Assembly: GCA_003159055.1 (NCBI GenBank)
Contig: PMLH01000645.1
Coordinates: 1-15,725 of the forward strand
Length of the DNA: 15,725 bases
Direction: 5' to 3'
Origin: Myxococcales bacterium
GTDB taxonomy: Bacteria > Myxococcota > Polyangia > Fen-1088
Under the pieces are notes generated by a model, which saw only the letters and a list, made by a program, of their open reading frames with translations, made no database searches and was not told where the DNA came from. A program made the translations under genes and the position numbers. Below, in pieces: positions 1 to 7,988 of the stretch; the first letter of the stretch is position 1, and every line of letters starts with the position of its first letter.

Positions 1-1110
1 CTTCTCGATCTCGAAGCGCAGAATGATATGGCAGGGGTAGGTGAGCTCGTCCGCGTCGATGCGTATGAGGCCGGGTTCGACTCGGCTGAGCTGGCGAAGC
101 AACCGCTCCGGCGTGAACGCATCAGGTGCTGCGGCCGCCAGATCGGGAAACGCCGCCGCGATGATGGGCGCTGCGAACGCCAGAAAAGCGCCGCTCCGAC
201 CCACATGCATCTCGAGCAGGAGGCTCTGGCTTTCGTGAAGGCACGGCCCGCGGGGTTCGGCCACCGGTTGCCCAAGCCACTGGCTGGGCAAGTGCTGCTG
301 GTACTTCGCATGGCCGCATTCGTGCAGGACAGCACACAGGGCGGGCAGGAAGTTGTCGGGCGCATAGCGCGTGGTGATGCGGACGTCTTCGGGGACGCCA
401 CCACAGAACGGATGGTGGCTGGTGTCCAAGCGTCCGTGGCGAAAATCGAACCCGAGCCGACGCATCATTTCCAGTCCCAGCTGGTGTTGGCGTTCCACCG
501 GGAAAGGCCCCGCGCAGGTTTGGGCCGGCTTCTTCGCCTGTCTGGTCATTGCCTTCGCGATCAGCTTGGGCAGGACCACGCGCAGGCGTGCGAACAGGGG
601 GGCGATGTTCGCAGCCCGCATCCCCGGTTCATAGGCGTCCAGCAGGGCGTCGTAGGGACTGAGCCCAAACTTTTGTCCCCACGCGTGCGCGGCCTCTTGC
701 TTCAGTCGCATCACCTCGCGAAAGAGCGGTAGAAATCCGGCGAAGTCGTTGGCCGGCCGCAGCCGCCGCCACGCCTGCTCGCTGTGCGACTCCGCGCGCG
801 ACATGGCCTCGACCAGGGACTGCGGCAGGGCGGTGGCCCGCATCCACTCCCTTCGCATCTCGCGCAAATTGGCCTGCTCCCAGAGCTGCAGTTGCGCGTT
901 TTCTTCGGCCGCGCCGGCGAACAGGTCGGCCATGCAGGCCTGGGTTCTGTGGCGGTGGATGAGTCCTCGCAGCGTGGAGAGCGCCTCGGCCCGCGCGCTC
1001 TCTCCGCCAGTCGGCATCATGGCGGCCTCGTCCCAGGACAGGATCGCATCGGCGTGGCGTAGCCCGTACAAGTCGCGGTGAATCTTCGTCAGGGCAGCGT
1101 AGTTACGCAT
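1..1110 (-). CDS. M32 family metallocarboxypeptidase (carboxypeptidase Taq), C-terminus cut by window edge
   Basis: Zinc carboxypeptidase that removes C-terminal residues from peptides, expected in the cytoplasm. The minus-strand frame is open for 370 codons from ATG at 1110 to base 1, so about 130 residues of the usual ~500 are missing at the left edge. The N-terminus shows the family's LSWDEAAMMP stretch (about residues 24-33). DVRITTRY is present, followed by the zinc-binding HECGH at 263-267 (His263, Glu264, His267) and HESQS with the likely third ligand Glu293. The spacing of 26 residues from His267 to Glu293 fits the family. An in-frame TGA lies 24 bases upstream of the start and there is no other start codon between them, so ATG 1110 is the first possible start; its ribosome site is weak (GGAG is about 20 bases away). 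It lies 112 bases downstream of cobU on the same strand and may be cotranscribed, but no functional link to B12 is evident. Family call is secure. Confidence 0.93.
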   Translation of the reverse strand, partial: MRNYAALTKIHRDLYGLRHADAILSWDEAAMMPTGGESARAEALSTLRGLIHRHRTQACMADLFAGAAEENAQLQLWEQANLREMRREWMRATALPQSLVEAMSRAESHSEQAWRRLRPANDFAGFLPLFREVMRLKQEAAHAWGQKFGLSPYDALLDAYEPGMRAANIAPLFARLRVVLPKLIAKAMTRQAKKPAQTCAGPFPVERQHQLGLEMMRRLGFDFRHGRLDTSHHPFCGGVPEDVRITTRYAPDNFLPALCAVLHECGHAKYQQHLPSQWLGQPVAEPRGPCLHESQSLLLEMHVGRSGAFLAFAAPIIAAAFPDLAAAAPDAFTPERLLRQLSRVEPGLIRIDADELTYPCHIILRFEIEK

Positions 1111-1222
1111 CGTTGGAGATGTTCGTTGATCTCCTCATGGCGAGCAAGAGCAAGTGTCTGGACGGCCAGGACACGATGTCGCGCAGGTGCACCGCTGTCT
1201 GCTGAGAGCAGGACGGTACAAG

Positions 1223-1780
1223 CTACGGCATCTGTCCAGGGCGGAAAGCCGTCACCGGCGCGGGAAGCAGTCGTACGACCAATCCAAGGGTTGCAAGATA
1301 GACTTCGTCGGCCTCTGCGGCCAGCTGTTGGTGGGCTCGGCCTGCGATGTCTCTGAAGGCTCGCCCGAGGGGGCTTTCCGGCACGAGGCCCAGCCCAACT
1401 TCATTGCTGACCAGCACGACATGTCGCCGGCGCAATCTCAGCCCCGCCACGACGGTGGCGACTTCAGACTCGACGTCGTCGGCACTGCGGCCCTGCAAGA
1501 GAAGGTTGGAAAGCCACAGCGTGAGGCAATCCACAAGCACCACGTTCGCGCCTTTCACCTCGCGCAAAACACGACCGAGTTGCAAGGGCTCCTCGATCGT
1601 GACGAACGCCTGCCCGCGTTCCTCTCGGTGGCGTCGGATGCGGCCTTGCATTTCCGCGTCGCTGGCCTGGGCCGTCGCGACGAAGATGCGGCCTTCGCCC
1701 ATGGTCTGGGCGTATTCCATGGCAAAGCGACTCTTGCCTGAACGCGCACCGCCCCCAACTAGAACGATCTTGCCTTGCAT
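1223..1780 (-). CDS. cobU: Bifunctional adenosylcobinamide kinase / adenosylcobinamide-phosphate guanylyltransferase
   Basis: Phosphorylates adenosylcobinamide and then transfers GMP from GTP, giving AdoCbi-GDP for CobS. The product is 185 residues, normal for CobU/CobP. A P-loop of the form GxxxxGKS lies at residues 10-17 (core GARSGKS). The RIRRHRE segment contains His51, which aligns with the guanylylated histidine of the Salmonella enzyme (His46). VDCLTLWLSNLL and SNEVGLGLVPESPLGR are both family hallmarks. The frame stays open another 59 codons upstream, but ATG 1780 is preceded by AAGGAG (1789-1794) at 8 bases and the CobU homology begins there, so the longer version is rejected. It diverges from cobS across 86 bases. 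No riboswitch is visible in front of it, unlike the btuB operon. Confidence 0.95.
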   Translation of the reverse strand: MQGKIVLVGGGARSGKSRFAMEYAQTMGEGRIFVATAQASDAEMQGRIRRHREERGQAFVTIEEPLQLGRVLREVKGANVVLVDCLTLWLSNLLLQGRSADDVESEVATVVAGLRLRRRHVVLVSNEVGLGLVPESPLGRAFRDIAGRAHQQLAAEADEVYLATLGLVVRLLPAPVTAFRPGQMP

Positions 1781-1838
1781 GGTGTCTGCTCCTTGGGTCT
1801 TGGCCTGTTGCCAAACAATCGCCTGAGTCCTAACCTGG

Positions 1839-1862
1839 GCCGAAGAGAAAGCCGAAGAGAAA
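1839..1862 (+). repeat. Perfect 12-bp tandem duplication at the cobS ribosome binding region
   Basis: The unit GCCGAAGAGAAA occurs twice back to back (1839-1850 and 1851-1862), ending four bases before the cobS ATG. Each copy carries a purine-rich GAAGAGA that could act as a weak Shine-Dalgarno, with the near copy at suitable spacing. The repeat is seen directly; an effect on translation is inference. Confidence 0.75.
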
Positions 1863-1866
1863 GCCC

Positions 1867-2667
1867 ATGCTTGATGTCGCCCCCGCAGAGCCGTCCACGA
1901 CGGCACCGACCCTGGCCTTTCTCTCCGGCGCGCGAGCGGCCTTGGCCTTCCTGACACGGATTCCGTGCGGTCGCCAGCCGGTCAGCAAGTCGGCGCTGCA
2001 ATGGGCGCCAGCTTGGTTTCCCATGGTCGGCTACGGTCTCGGCTTCCTCGGGTCCTTGGTTCTCCTCGGCATCGGACGTGCCGGCCCCTGGGTCGCCGCC
2101 GTCTCGACCATCGCCGTACTCGCCTTGATCACAGGGGCTTTTCACGAAGACGGGCTGGCCGACACGGCCGATGCCCTGGGCGGGGCATTTGACCGCGAAA
2201 AGATCTTCGTCATTCTCAAAGACAGTCGCATCGGTAGCTTTGGCGCCACGGCGCTGGTTCTGGCTCTCCTTCTGCGCGCTGCCGCTCTGGCCCAGCTTGG
2301 ACCTTTGGCAGTGGGGGGTCTCCTGCTTGGACAAACTCTCTCGCGCACGACCCCGGTGTGGCTGATGGCCGCCTTGCCCTACGTGACCCCGGCTGAAAGC
2401 TCGCGATCGTTGGACGTGACGGGTAAGAAGCTGCCCCAGGCGATTGCGGCGTCGCTGTCCGCTGCCGCGATCGCCGGACTGCTGGTTGTCCTGAAGATTG
2501 TTGCCTGGCGACCGCTGCTCGTGTCGGTCTTGCTGGCCTCTGCGGTGACTGTCGTGTGCGGCTGGCGTTTCTACAAGCGCGCGGGCGGCATCACCGGCGA
2601 CTTCCTGGGCGCCACCCAACAGGTGACCGACGTGGTGATTCTTGTCGGTCTCGCAGCCAGCATGTGA
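1867..2667 (+). CDS. cobS: Cobalamin synthase (adenosylcobinamide-GDP ribazoletransferase)
   Basis: Inner-membrane enzyme that joins AdoCbi-GDP (from CobU) to alpha-ribazole or its 5'-phosphate (the phosphate comes from CobT), completing the nucleotide loop of cobalamin. The 266 residues match the family length. The N-terminal segment FLTRIPCG is typical, and HEDGLADTADALGG (near residues 93-106) is the conserved acidic metal/substrate motif. It is followed by KDSRIGSFG and, near the C-terminus, FLGATQQVTDVV. Several hydrophobic segments (around 52-70, 73-91, 133-150, 197-235) fit a polytopic membrane protein. ATG 1867 is the only good start; its ribosome site is the duplicated GAAGAGA described separately. 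This is the only plus-strand gene of the B12 set: divergent from cobU and convergent with btuF (65 bases between stops). Confidence 0.95.
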   Translation: MLDVAPAEPSTTAPTLAFLSGARAALAFLTRIPCGRQPVSKSALQWAPAWFPMVGYGLGFLGSLVLLGIGRAGPWVAAVSTIAVLALITGAFHEDGLADTADALGGAFDREKIFVILKDSRIGSFGATALVLALLLRAAALAQLGPLAVGGLLLGQTLSRTTPVWLMAALPYVTPAESSRSLDVTGKKLPQAIAASLSAAAIAGLLVVLKIVAWRPLLVSVLLASAVTVVCGWRFYKRAGGITGDFLGATQQVTDVVILVGLAASM

Positions 2668-2716
2668 CGAACCAACCAGACCATCGAGCGTTGCTTGTAG
2701 AGAGCTCATCCTTTCC

Positions 2717-2753
2717 AACCTCTGTGCTCTCCCTAACCTCCGTGCCCTCTCCT
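2717..2753. repeat. Imperfect 18/19-bp tandem repeat over the btuF stop codon
   Basis: Two adjacent pyrimidine-rich units (2717-2734 and 2735-2753 on the plus strand, both beginning AACCT) are nearly identical. The second unit encodes the last residues of BtuF; the first lies just past its stop. It looks like a small slippage duplication. The 65-base cobS/btuF interval shows no hairpin with a T-run that would serve as terminator for either gene. Confidence 0.5.
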
Positions 2754-3647
2754 CGCTTCATCGAGCGCGGTGCAGATCGCCTGCGCACCATCCAGAATGC
2801 GTGGTCCGTGGCGGCTGATCTGGTCGCCGGGAATCAGCCAAAGCTGGCCGGTCTTCACCGCCTTCATGCTGGAAAACCGCGTCCACATCTTGAGGCTGTG
2901 ATCCTCGGGCGACCGCACGGGGGCGGCGCTTTGTCCGCCGTCAGTGCTCCAGCGGGAGGTCAGGATGATATCGGGATTGGCGGCTACCACGCTTTCTGTC
3001 GACAGCTGGGGAACCAGCATCGACGCCGGGCCAAAGACATTGATCCCGCCACACAAGTGAATTGCGTCGGAAATGATCTGCTTGTCATTGATGGTCAATA
3101 GCGGGTTCTCTTCCACCTGATAGAAGACGCGAACTGGGGTGCGGCCAGCGTAGCGTGCCTGGAGTGAGGCATACCGTGTACGAAAGCGCTGGGCTGCGGC
3201 CTGCGCGATGCGGTCCGTGCCCATCAATTGACCGATGCGCTCCAGCGCAGAAGGGATATCCTGGATGCGTTGGGGCTCTAGATAGAACAAGGGGATGCCC
3301 AAGGCGGCCAGTTGATCGACCTCCCGGGTGGCGTTGCCATGAAACCAGACAAGGGCAAGATCGGGCGCAAGAGTTGCGATGCGCTCCAGATCGAGCTTCT
3401 GGTTGCTGCCGATGCGGGGAACCTTGCGCGCCATGGTCGGGTAGTCGCTGTAGTCGACGGTGCCAACCAGGCGGTCGCCCCCTCCCGCTTCGTAAAGCAA
3501 CTCGGTCAGACTGGGCGCCGCTGAAATGACACGCGCAACTGGGCGAGCCAGCGTGATCGTGTGGTGCGCATCGTCCGTCACTTGCACGGCTGCCGGTGCC
3601 TGTGCAGCGCTGCCAAGGACAAGTCCTGCCAACAGCAGCGCTCTCAT
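2733..3647 (-). CDS. btuF: Periplasmic cobalamin-binding protein of the B12 ABC importer
   Basis: Captures corrinoid in the periplasm and delivers it to BtuCD. The product is 304 residues. The N-terminus (MRALLLAGLVLGSAAQAPAA) is a clear signal peptide with cleavage around residue 20. The mature part has the class III substrate-binding fold signature: RVISAAPSLTELLYEAG, then VGTVDYSDYP, then LERIATLAPDLAL, and a late ISRHGPRILDGAQ. The SLTELL and DYP stretches are characteristic of BtuF-like proteins. The open frame extends 176 codons upstream, but that part overlaps btuD in another frame. ATG 3647 overlaps the btuD TGA by four bases (ATGA), so it is translationally coupled. It is the last gene of the operon. 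A haem- or siderophore-binding relative is possible by sequence alone, but the riboswitch and cob neighbours point to cobalamin. Confidence 0.92.
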   Translation of the reverse strand: MRALLLAGLVLGSAAQAPAAVQVTDDAHHTITLARPVARVISAAPSLTELLYEAGGGDRLVGTVDYSDYPTMARKVPRIGSNQKLDLERIATLAPDLALVWFHGNATREVDQLAALGIPLFYLEPQRIQDIPSALERIGQLMGTDRIAQAAAQRFRTRYASLQARYAGRTPVRVFYQVEENPLLTINDKQIISDAIHLCGGINVFGPASMLVPQLSTESVVAANPDIILTSRWSTDGGQSAAPVRSPEDHSLKMWTRFSSMKAVKTGQLWLIPGDQISRHGPRILDGAQAICTALDEARRGHGG

Positions 3648-4453
3648 TCGTCCTTCTCCAGATTGACCCTGAACCAGCGCGCATCGCCGTCTTCGAGAAG
3701 GCCGACGGGGACGCCATAGGCAGCACCGATCGCATCGGCTGTCAGCACTTGATCGCGTGGTCCGCACGTCGCACCACCCTTGCCATCGAGGAGCAAGGCA
3801 TGGGTCGCAAGCGCCCACGCGAGGTTCAGATCGTGCACTGCCACCAGTGCCGTTCCATCTTCTGCCGACCATTGCTTGAGCAGACGCTGCAGCAGGCGCT
3901 GGTGTGCCCAGTCGAGATGCGATGCTGGCTCGTCCAGCAGGAGCAGTGGCGCCCCTTGCGCAAAGGCAGTCGCCAAAGCAACCCGCTGGCGTTCGCCGCC
4001 AGAGAGCGTGCGTACGTCGTGGTCGGCAAGAAGGGCCGTGTCGAAGGTCTGCAGCCAACGGCGTGCAAGTTCCTCCACGGCGGTTGCATCGCGATCCGGC
4101 TCTGTTGCAAGCACGGCGCAGGCCACGGTCTCCCACGCGCTGACCGGAAAGGGATCGAGCCAGAACTGCGGGCACCAGGCGCGGCAGCGTGCAAGGGCTT
4201 CGCTGTGCCAGTCAGCAATCGCCCGCTCACCGAGCACGATGCGCCCTGCATCCGGGGTGACCAACCCTGCGATGGCCATCAGCAAGGTCGATTTGCCTGC
4301 CCCATTCGGCCCGAGGAGAACCCAACGCTCCCCCGGCGCCGCATGCAAGCTTACGTCGCTGCACAGCACGCGACCGTCGCGGCTACCGCCCGCACGCAGC
4401 GCCAGCCCATCCAGGTGCAGCGTCCGGGGCGGACGTTCCGCATTCCTCATCAT
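3644..4453 (-). CDS. btuD: ATP-binding subunit of the B12 ABC importer
   Basis: Cytoplasmic ATPase that powers BtuC. It has 269 residues with all ABC motifs in order: Walker A GPNGAGKST at 48-56, Q-loop CPQ at 94-96, signature LSGGERQ at 150-156, Walker B LLLLDEP at 170-176, D-loop SHLD at 178-181 and switch His207 in AVHDLN. The start is the first of two consecutive ATGs (4453 and 4450). The first overlaps the btuC TGA as ATGA, the pattern used through this operon. A longer frame to 4714 is antisense-like filler overlapping btuC. FecE/FhuC-type ATPases are close relatives; neighbours decide the substrate. Confidence 0.93.
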   Translation of the reverse strand: MMRNAERPPRTLHLDGLALRAGGSRDGRVLCSDVSLHAAPGERWVLLGPNGAGKSTLLMAIAGLVTPDAGRIVLGERAIADWHSEALARCRAWCPQFWLDPFPVSAWETVACAVLATEPDRDATAVEELARRWLQTFDTALLADHDVRTLSGGERQRVALATAFAQGAPLLLLDEPASHLDWAHQRLLQRLLKQWSAEDGTALVAVHDLNLAWALATHALLLDGKGGATCGPRDQVLTADAIGAAYGVPVGLLEDGDARWFRVNLEKDE

Positions 4454-5424
4454 GCGCGCCTCCGGAGCAGCAGCATGAGAAACAGCGGAACCCCAACTGC
4501 AGCCGAAACCACGCCGACCGGCAATTGCGCGGGCGCGACCACGGTGCGCGCGACCGTGTCTGCCAACACCAGAAACACGCCCCCGAACAGGGCGGAAAAC
4601 GGCAGCAACTCGCGGGCCGATCGTAGACCCGTCAGTCGCACGATGTGCGGCGCGACCAAACCGACGAAGCCGATGCTGCCTGCCGTTGCGACGGCCGCTC
4701 CGGTTGCCAGGCAAGCCGCAAGAAGCGCGAGACGCCGCCGCCGCGCCACCCGGACCCCGATCGTCCAGGCCCAGGCATCACCGCGCGCCAACCAGTCGAG
4801 CTCGCGTGCACGCGGCCAGACCAGCACGAACGCCAGTACCACTGCACCCCATACTGGCCACCACAGCGTGGCCCCGTTGAGATCGCCAAGCAGCCAGAAT
4901 ACGAGGTTGCGTAGTTTGGAGTCGTCCGCCACCGCCAAAATGAACGACACCACCCCAGTGCAAGCAGCACCGATCATGACCCCAACAAGCAACACGACCA
5001 CGGTGCCCGGTTGGGCACTTAGGGCGAGCCCGCGCCCCATGCTTCGCCACGCCAGCGAGAATACCAAGGTCATGCTAAGCAGCGCACCGGCCATCGCCCC
5101 GATCTCCGGGCCGAAATGCATGCCCGCCGGCAACAGTAGAATCGCGAGCAGCGCACCGACCGAGGCGCCGCTGGTCACGCCAAGGACGTGCGGATCGCCG
5201 AGCGGATTGCGTGTCACGAGTTGGATCAGCGCCCCGGCCAGCGCCAGCGCCGCCCCGGTGCCGAAGGCCGCAAGCGCACGCGGCACCCGAATCAGCCAGA
5301 CGATGTCATGCGCAGGCCAGCCCCAACCCGAGGAGCCCGAAAGCAACCCCAGCGCGAACGCAAGCAGAACGCTGCAGCCGGCGACGAGCGTTGCCAGGGC
5401 GAGGTGGGGTTGTTTGAGGATCAT
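4450..5424 (-). CDS. btuC: Permease subunit of the B12 ABC importer (FecCD/BtuC family)
   Basis: Inner-membrane channel of the BtuCD-F importer. It has 324 residues, and hydrophobic segments throughout fit about ten transmembrane helices. Family signatures seen: [46 protein letters not shown] (near residues 70-92), and [15 protein letters not shown] with following [13 protein letters not shown], the coupling region that contacts the ATPase. ATG 5424 overlaps the cobQ stop as ATGA and the gene ends overlapping btuD. Placing the ABC genes behind biosynthetic genes is less usual than a separate btuCDF unit, but the overlap pattern argues for a single transcript. Confidence 0.94.
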   Translation of the reverse strand: MILKQPHLALATLVAGCSVLLAFALGLLSGSSGWGWPAHDIVWLIRVPRALAAFGTGAALALAGALIQLVTRNPLGDPHVLGVTSGASVGALLAILLLPAGMHFGPEIGAMAGALLSMTLVFSLAWRSMGRGLALSAQPGTVVVLLVGVMIGAACTGVVSFILAVADDSKLRNLVFWLLGDLNGATLWWPVWGAVVLAFVLVWPRARELDWLARGDAWAWTIGVRVARRRRLALLAACLATGAAVATAGSIGFVGLVAPHIVRLTGLRSARELLPFSALFGGVFLVLADTVARTVVAPAQLPVGVVSAAVGVPLFLMLLLRRRA

Positions 5425-6920
5425 CGTCGGGGTGTTGGGGACGGGCCTTCTTGCAAGATCTGGCAGAGCTTCGCGGTGTCTAGGTTTTGCGCAATAGTAT
5501 CAGCTAGCCGGTCGATGCTGGCTTCGCGCAAAGCCCGAATATCGGGTGACGCCTCGGCGACAAGCCCCGCCCAGGAAAGCAGGGCATCGCGGGCCGCGGT
5601 CGCGTCGAAGATGCCATGGAGATACGTGCCGAACACCTGCTGGTCCTCGCTGATCGCGCCGTCCGGTCCGTGATCGAGCAGGAGTGCGGGACGCGAGAGT
5701 GCAGGGCCTTCGCTGATCCCGGCGTGGATTTCGTAGCCCATCACCGCCGCTTCGGAGCGCACCAACTTTCCGACGGCGTTGCGCAGTTGCTTGTGCACCG
5801 TCAGGGTCGTCTGCATGTCCAGCCAGCCGAGCCCTGGACTTTTGCCCGGGTCGCCTTCGAGGCCGAGAGGATCCTGCACCTCGCGGCCAAGCATTTGAAA
5901 GCCGCCACAAATCCCCATCAGTTTCCCGCCATAGCGCAGGTGTTTGGCGATGGCCCTGTCCCATCCCTGCGCGCGCAAGAACGCAAGGTCGGCACGAACT
6001 GCCTTGGAGCCAGGCAGAATGATGAGATCGGCCGTTGGAATCGCTTGGTCCGGCCCGATGAAGCGGAAATCGACCTGACCGTGCACGCGCAAGGGATCGA
6101 AATCCGTGTGGTTGCTGATGCGCGGAGTGACGGGCGCAATCACACGCAGCCGCGCTCCCGCTTGTGCTGGCGGAGCCACATCGCGCGCGATGGCATCCTC
6201 GGCTTCCAGCTGTAGGCCGGGCAGGTACGGCAAGACCCCCAGCACCGGTTTGCCCGTGCGCTCGGCCAGCCAGGTGAGGCCATCCTGCAGCAGGGCGATG
6301 TCACCGCGAAAGCGGTTGATCACGAAGCCCCGAATTCGCGCCTGTTCGCTCTCGCTCAGCAAGGCAAGCGTCCCCACCAGATGGGCGAAGACGCCGCCCC
6401 GGTCGATGTCCGCGACGAGAATCACTGGGCAATCCACGGCCTCGGCAAAGCCCATGTTGGCAATGTCATTCGCGCGCAGATTGATCTCGGCCGGCGACCC
6501 CGCGCCTTCGATGATCACCGCCTGGTACTGGTCGCACAGACGCGCAAAGGACGCCAGCACCGCCGCGCGGGCGGTGGCCTTGTAGGCGTGGTAGTCGAGC
6601 GCATCCATGTTCCCGATGGCATGCCCTTGAATGATCACCTGCGCCCCCACATCGGTGTTCGGCTTGAGCAGGACCGGATTCATGTCGGTATGGGGCGCGA
6701 TACGACAGGCCATGGCCTGGGCAGCTTGGGCTCGGCCGATTTCGCCTCCGTCGGCAGTGACGGCGGAATTGAGCGCCATGTTCTGCGGCTTGAACGGGGC
6801 CACCCGCACGCCGTTGCGCACGAGCCAGCGGCCGAGGCCAGCGACCAGCGTGCTCTTGCCAGCGTCCGAGGTGCACCCTTGCACCATCAGCATGCTGCAT
6901 GGCTGCCCCCAGGGTCTCAT
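5421..6920 (-). CDS. cobQ: Cobyric acid synthase (glutamine-hydrolysing)
   Basis: Amidates four carboxylates (b, d, e, g) of adenosyl-cobyrinic acid a,c-diamide using ATP and glutamine. It has 499 residues, normal length. The N-terminal ATPase half has [12 protein letters not shown] (13-24), [10 protein letters not shown] (43-52) and [13 protein letters not shown] (136-148). The C-terminal triad-type glutaminase half has nucleophile Cys338 in [17 protein letters not shown] (395-401) and His435 in TYLHGIF. ATG 6920 overlaps the cobT stop as ATGA; a later Met at residue 10 or 12 is a weaker choice. CobQ belongs to the de novo corrin pathway, so finding it in an uptake operon that lacks the earlier and later enzymes is notable. 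It may serve scavenged cobyrinic acid diamides or a pathway encoded elsewhere. Confidence 0.96.
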   Translation of the reverse strand: MRPWGQPCSMLMVQGCTSDAGKSTLVAGLGRWLVRNGVRVAPFKPQNMALNSAVTADGGEIGRAQAAQAMACRIAPHTDMNPVLLKPNTDVGAQVIIQGHAIGNMDALDYHAYKATARAAVLASFARLCDQYQAVIIEGAGSPAEINLRANDIANMGFAEAVDCPVILVADIDRGGVFAHLVGTLALLSESEQARIRGFVINRFRGDIALLQDGLTWLAERTGKPVLGVLPYLPGLQLEAEDAIARDVAPPAQAGARLRVIAPVTPRISNHTDFDPLRVHGQVDFRFIGPDQAIPTADLIILPGSKAVRADLAFLRAQGWDRAIAKHLRYGGKLMGICGGFQMLGREVQDPLGLEGDPGKSPGLGWLDMQTTLTVHKQLRNAVGKLVRSEAAVMGYEIHAGISEGPALSRPALLLDHGPDGAISEDQQVFGTYLHGIFDATAARDALLSWAGLVAEASPDIRALREASIDRLADTIAQNLDTAKLCQILQEGPSPTPRR

Positions 6921-7975
6921 TTGCCGGTGTCCGTGACCCCTGCGTCATCGAAGGTGGCCATCTCGTGCAGCAGGTGCAGGGCCGCTTCCACCATGGGCAG
7001 GGCCAGGACCGCGCCGGTGCCTTCACCCAGTCGCATATCGAGGTCGAAAAGCGCCTTGGTTCCCAGCGCCGCCAGCACAGCCTGGTGCCCGATCTCCACC
7101 GACTGGTGCGATGCGATCACGTACTTGGCCGCGAGGGGCTCCATGCGCGCAGCGACCAGGGCGGCCGTGGAGGCGATGAAACCGTCGAGCACGACCGGCA
7201 TGCCGCGCGCTGCTGCGCCCAGCACCACGCCCGCCAGACCCGCGATCTCGAAACCGCCCAGGCTGGCCAAGATCTGCTCGGCAGACTTGTTCGCTGGAGG
7301 ATTCACGTCCAGGGCTCGCTTGATCACCGCGACCTTGTGGGCCAAGGTGGCGTCGTCGATCCCAGTTCCGCGTCCGACGATCTTTTCGACCGAAAGGCCG
7401 GAAAACGCGGCCAGCAGGGCCGTGGCCGCGGTGGTGTTGCCAATCCCCATCTCGCCAATGGCGACGAGGTCAACGCGTGCGCCGGCCAGCGTGTCGACGA
7501 CGGCAATCCCCTGCTCCAGGGCCTGTGTTGCCTCGTCGACGGTCATGGCCGGCCCCTGGGTGAAGTTGCGTGTTCCCAAGCCCACCCGGCAGGACAGGAC
7601 ACCGGGAATGGCCTCGGCAGGCCCGTTCACACCCATGTCAACCACGACGAGGCGCGCGTCCATCTGACGGGCAAGCACGTTGATCGCCGCTCCACCCCCG
7701 GCGAAGTTGAGCAACATCTGCCACGTCACCTGGGGCGGATAGGCGCTGACCCCTTCCTGGGCCACCCCATGGTCGCCCGCCATCACCACGACGGCCTTGG
7801 TGGGCAGCGGCGGCTGCGGGGTGCCTTGGATGCCGGCAATTTGGCAAGCCAAATCCTCCAGGCGTCCCAGACTGTGCCGCGGTTTTGTCTTCCGGTCGAG
7901 CAACCGCTGCGCCTCGGCGGCGGCGGCGTGATTCACATCGGTGATGGCGGCTCGGGTTTTCGCTAGCAAGCTCAT
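6917..7975 (-). CDS. cobT: Nicotinate-nucleotide--dimethylbenzimidazole phosphoribosyltransferase
   Basis: Makes alpha-ribazole-5'-phosphate from nicotinate mononucleotide and a lower-ligand base such as dimethylbenzimidazole, for the CobS step. It has 352 residues, matching the family. Motifs: [48 protein letters not shown], and the C-terminal GEGTGA carrying the likely catalytic base Glu318 (Salmonella Glu317). ATG 7975 has a strong TAAGGAG six bases upstream, and the TAA of that site is the stop codon of the preceding lipoprotein gene, giving a 10-base gap. The frame's extra 34 upstream codons are discarded on that basis. This is the only junction in the operon not made by an ATGA overlap. 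Confidence 0.96.
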   Translation of the reverse strand: MSLLAKTRAAITDVNHAAAAEAQRLLDRKTKPRHSLGRLEDLACQIAGIQGTPQPPLPTKAVVVMAGDHGVAQEGVSAYPPQVTWQMLLNFAGGGAAINVLARQMDARLVVVDMGVNGPAEAIPGVLSCRVGLGTRNFTQGPAMTVDEATQALEQGIAVVDTLAGARVDLVAIGEMGIGNTTAATALLAAFSGLSVEKIVGRGTGIDDATLAHKVAVIKRALDVNPPANKSAEQILASLGGFEIAGLAGVVLGAAARGMPVVLDGFIASTAALVAARMEPLAAKYVIASHQSVEIGHQAVLAALGTKALFDLDMRLGEGTGAVLALPMVEAALHLLHEMATFDDAGVTDTGK

Positions 7976-7981
7976 GATAGG

Positions 7982-7988
7982 CTCCTTA
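7982..7988 (-). promoter_or_regulatory. Strong ribosome binding site of cobT sharing the upstream stop codon
   Basis: TAAGGAG on the minus strand. Its first three bases are the TAA of the lipoprotein gene. Terminating ribosomes stop on top of the cobT site, favouring re-initiation. It decides ATG 7975 as the cobT start. Confidence 0.85.

Noticed and set aside
1111..1222. Possible regulatory RNA between cobU and the M32 peptidase gene
   Set aside because: No clear hairpin with T-run, no conserved RNA motif and no small ORF with a ribosome site could be seen.
1781..1957. N-terminal extension of CobU by 59 residues
   Set aside because: CobU homology and a strong AAGGAG both fix the start at 1780, and the extension would overlap the start of cobS.
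3596..5497. A 633-codon plus-strand open frame opposite btuF, btuD and btuC
   Set aside because: Composition is Arg/Ala/Pro/Ser/Thr-rich with no domain, and the opposite strand holds three clearly homologous genes. It is a high-GC antisense frame.
6381..7966. Long plus-strand open frames opposite cobQ and cobT
   Set aside because: Antisense to conserved enzymes, low-complexity composition, no convincing ribosome sites.
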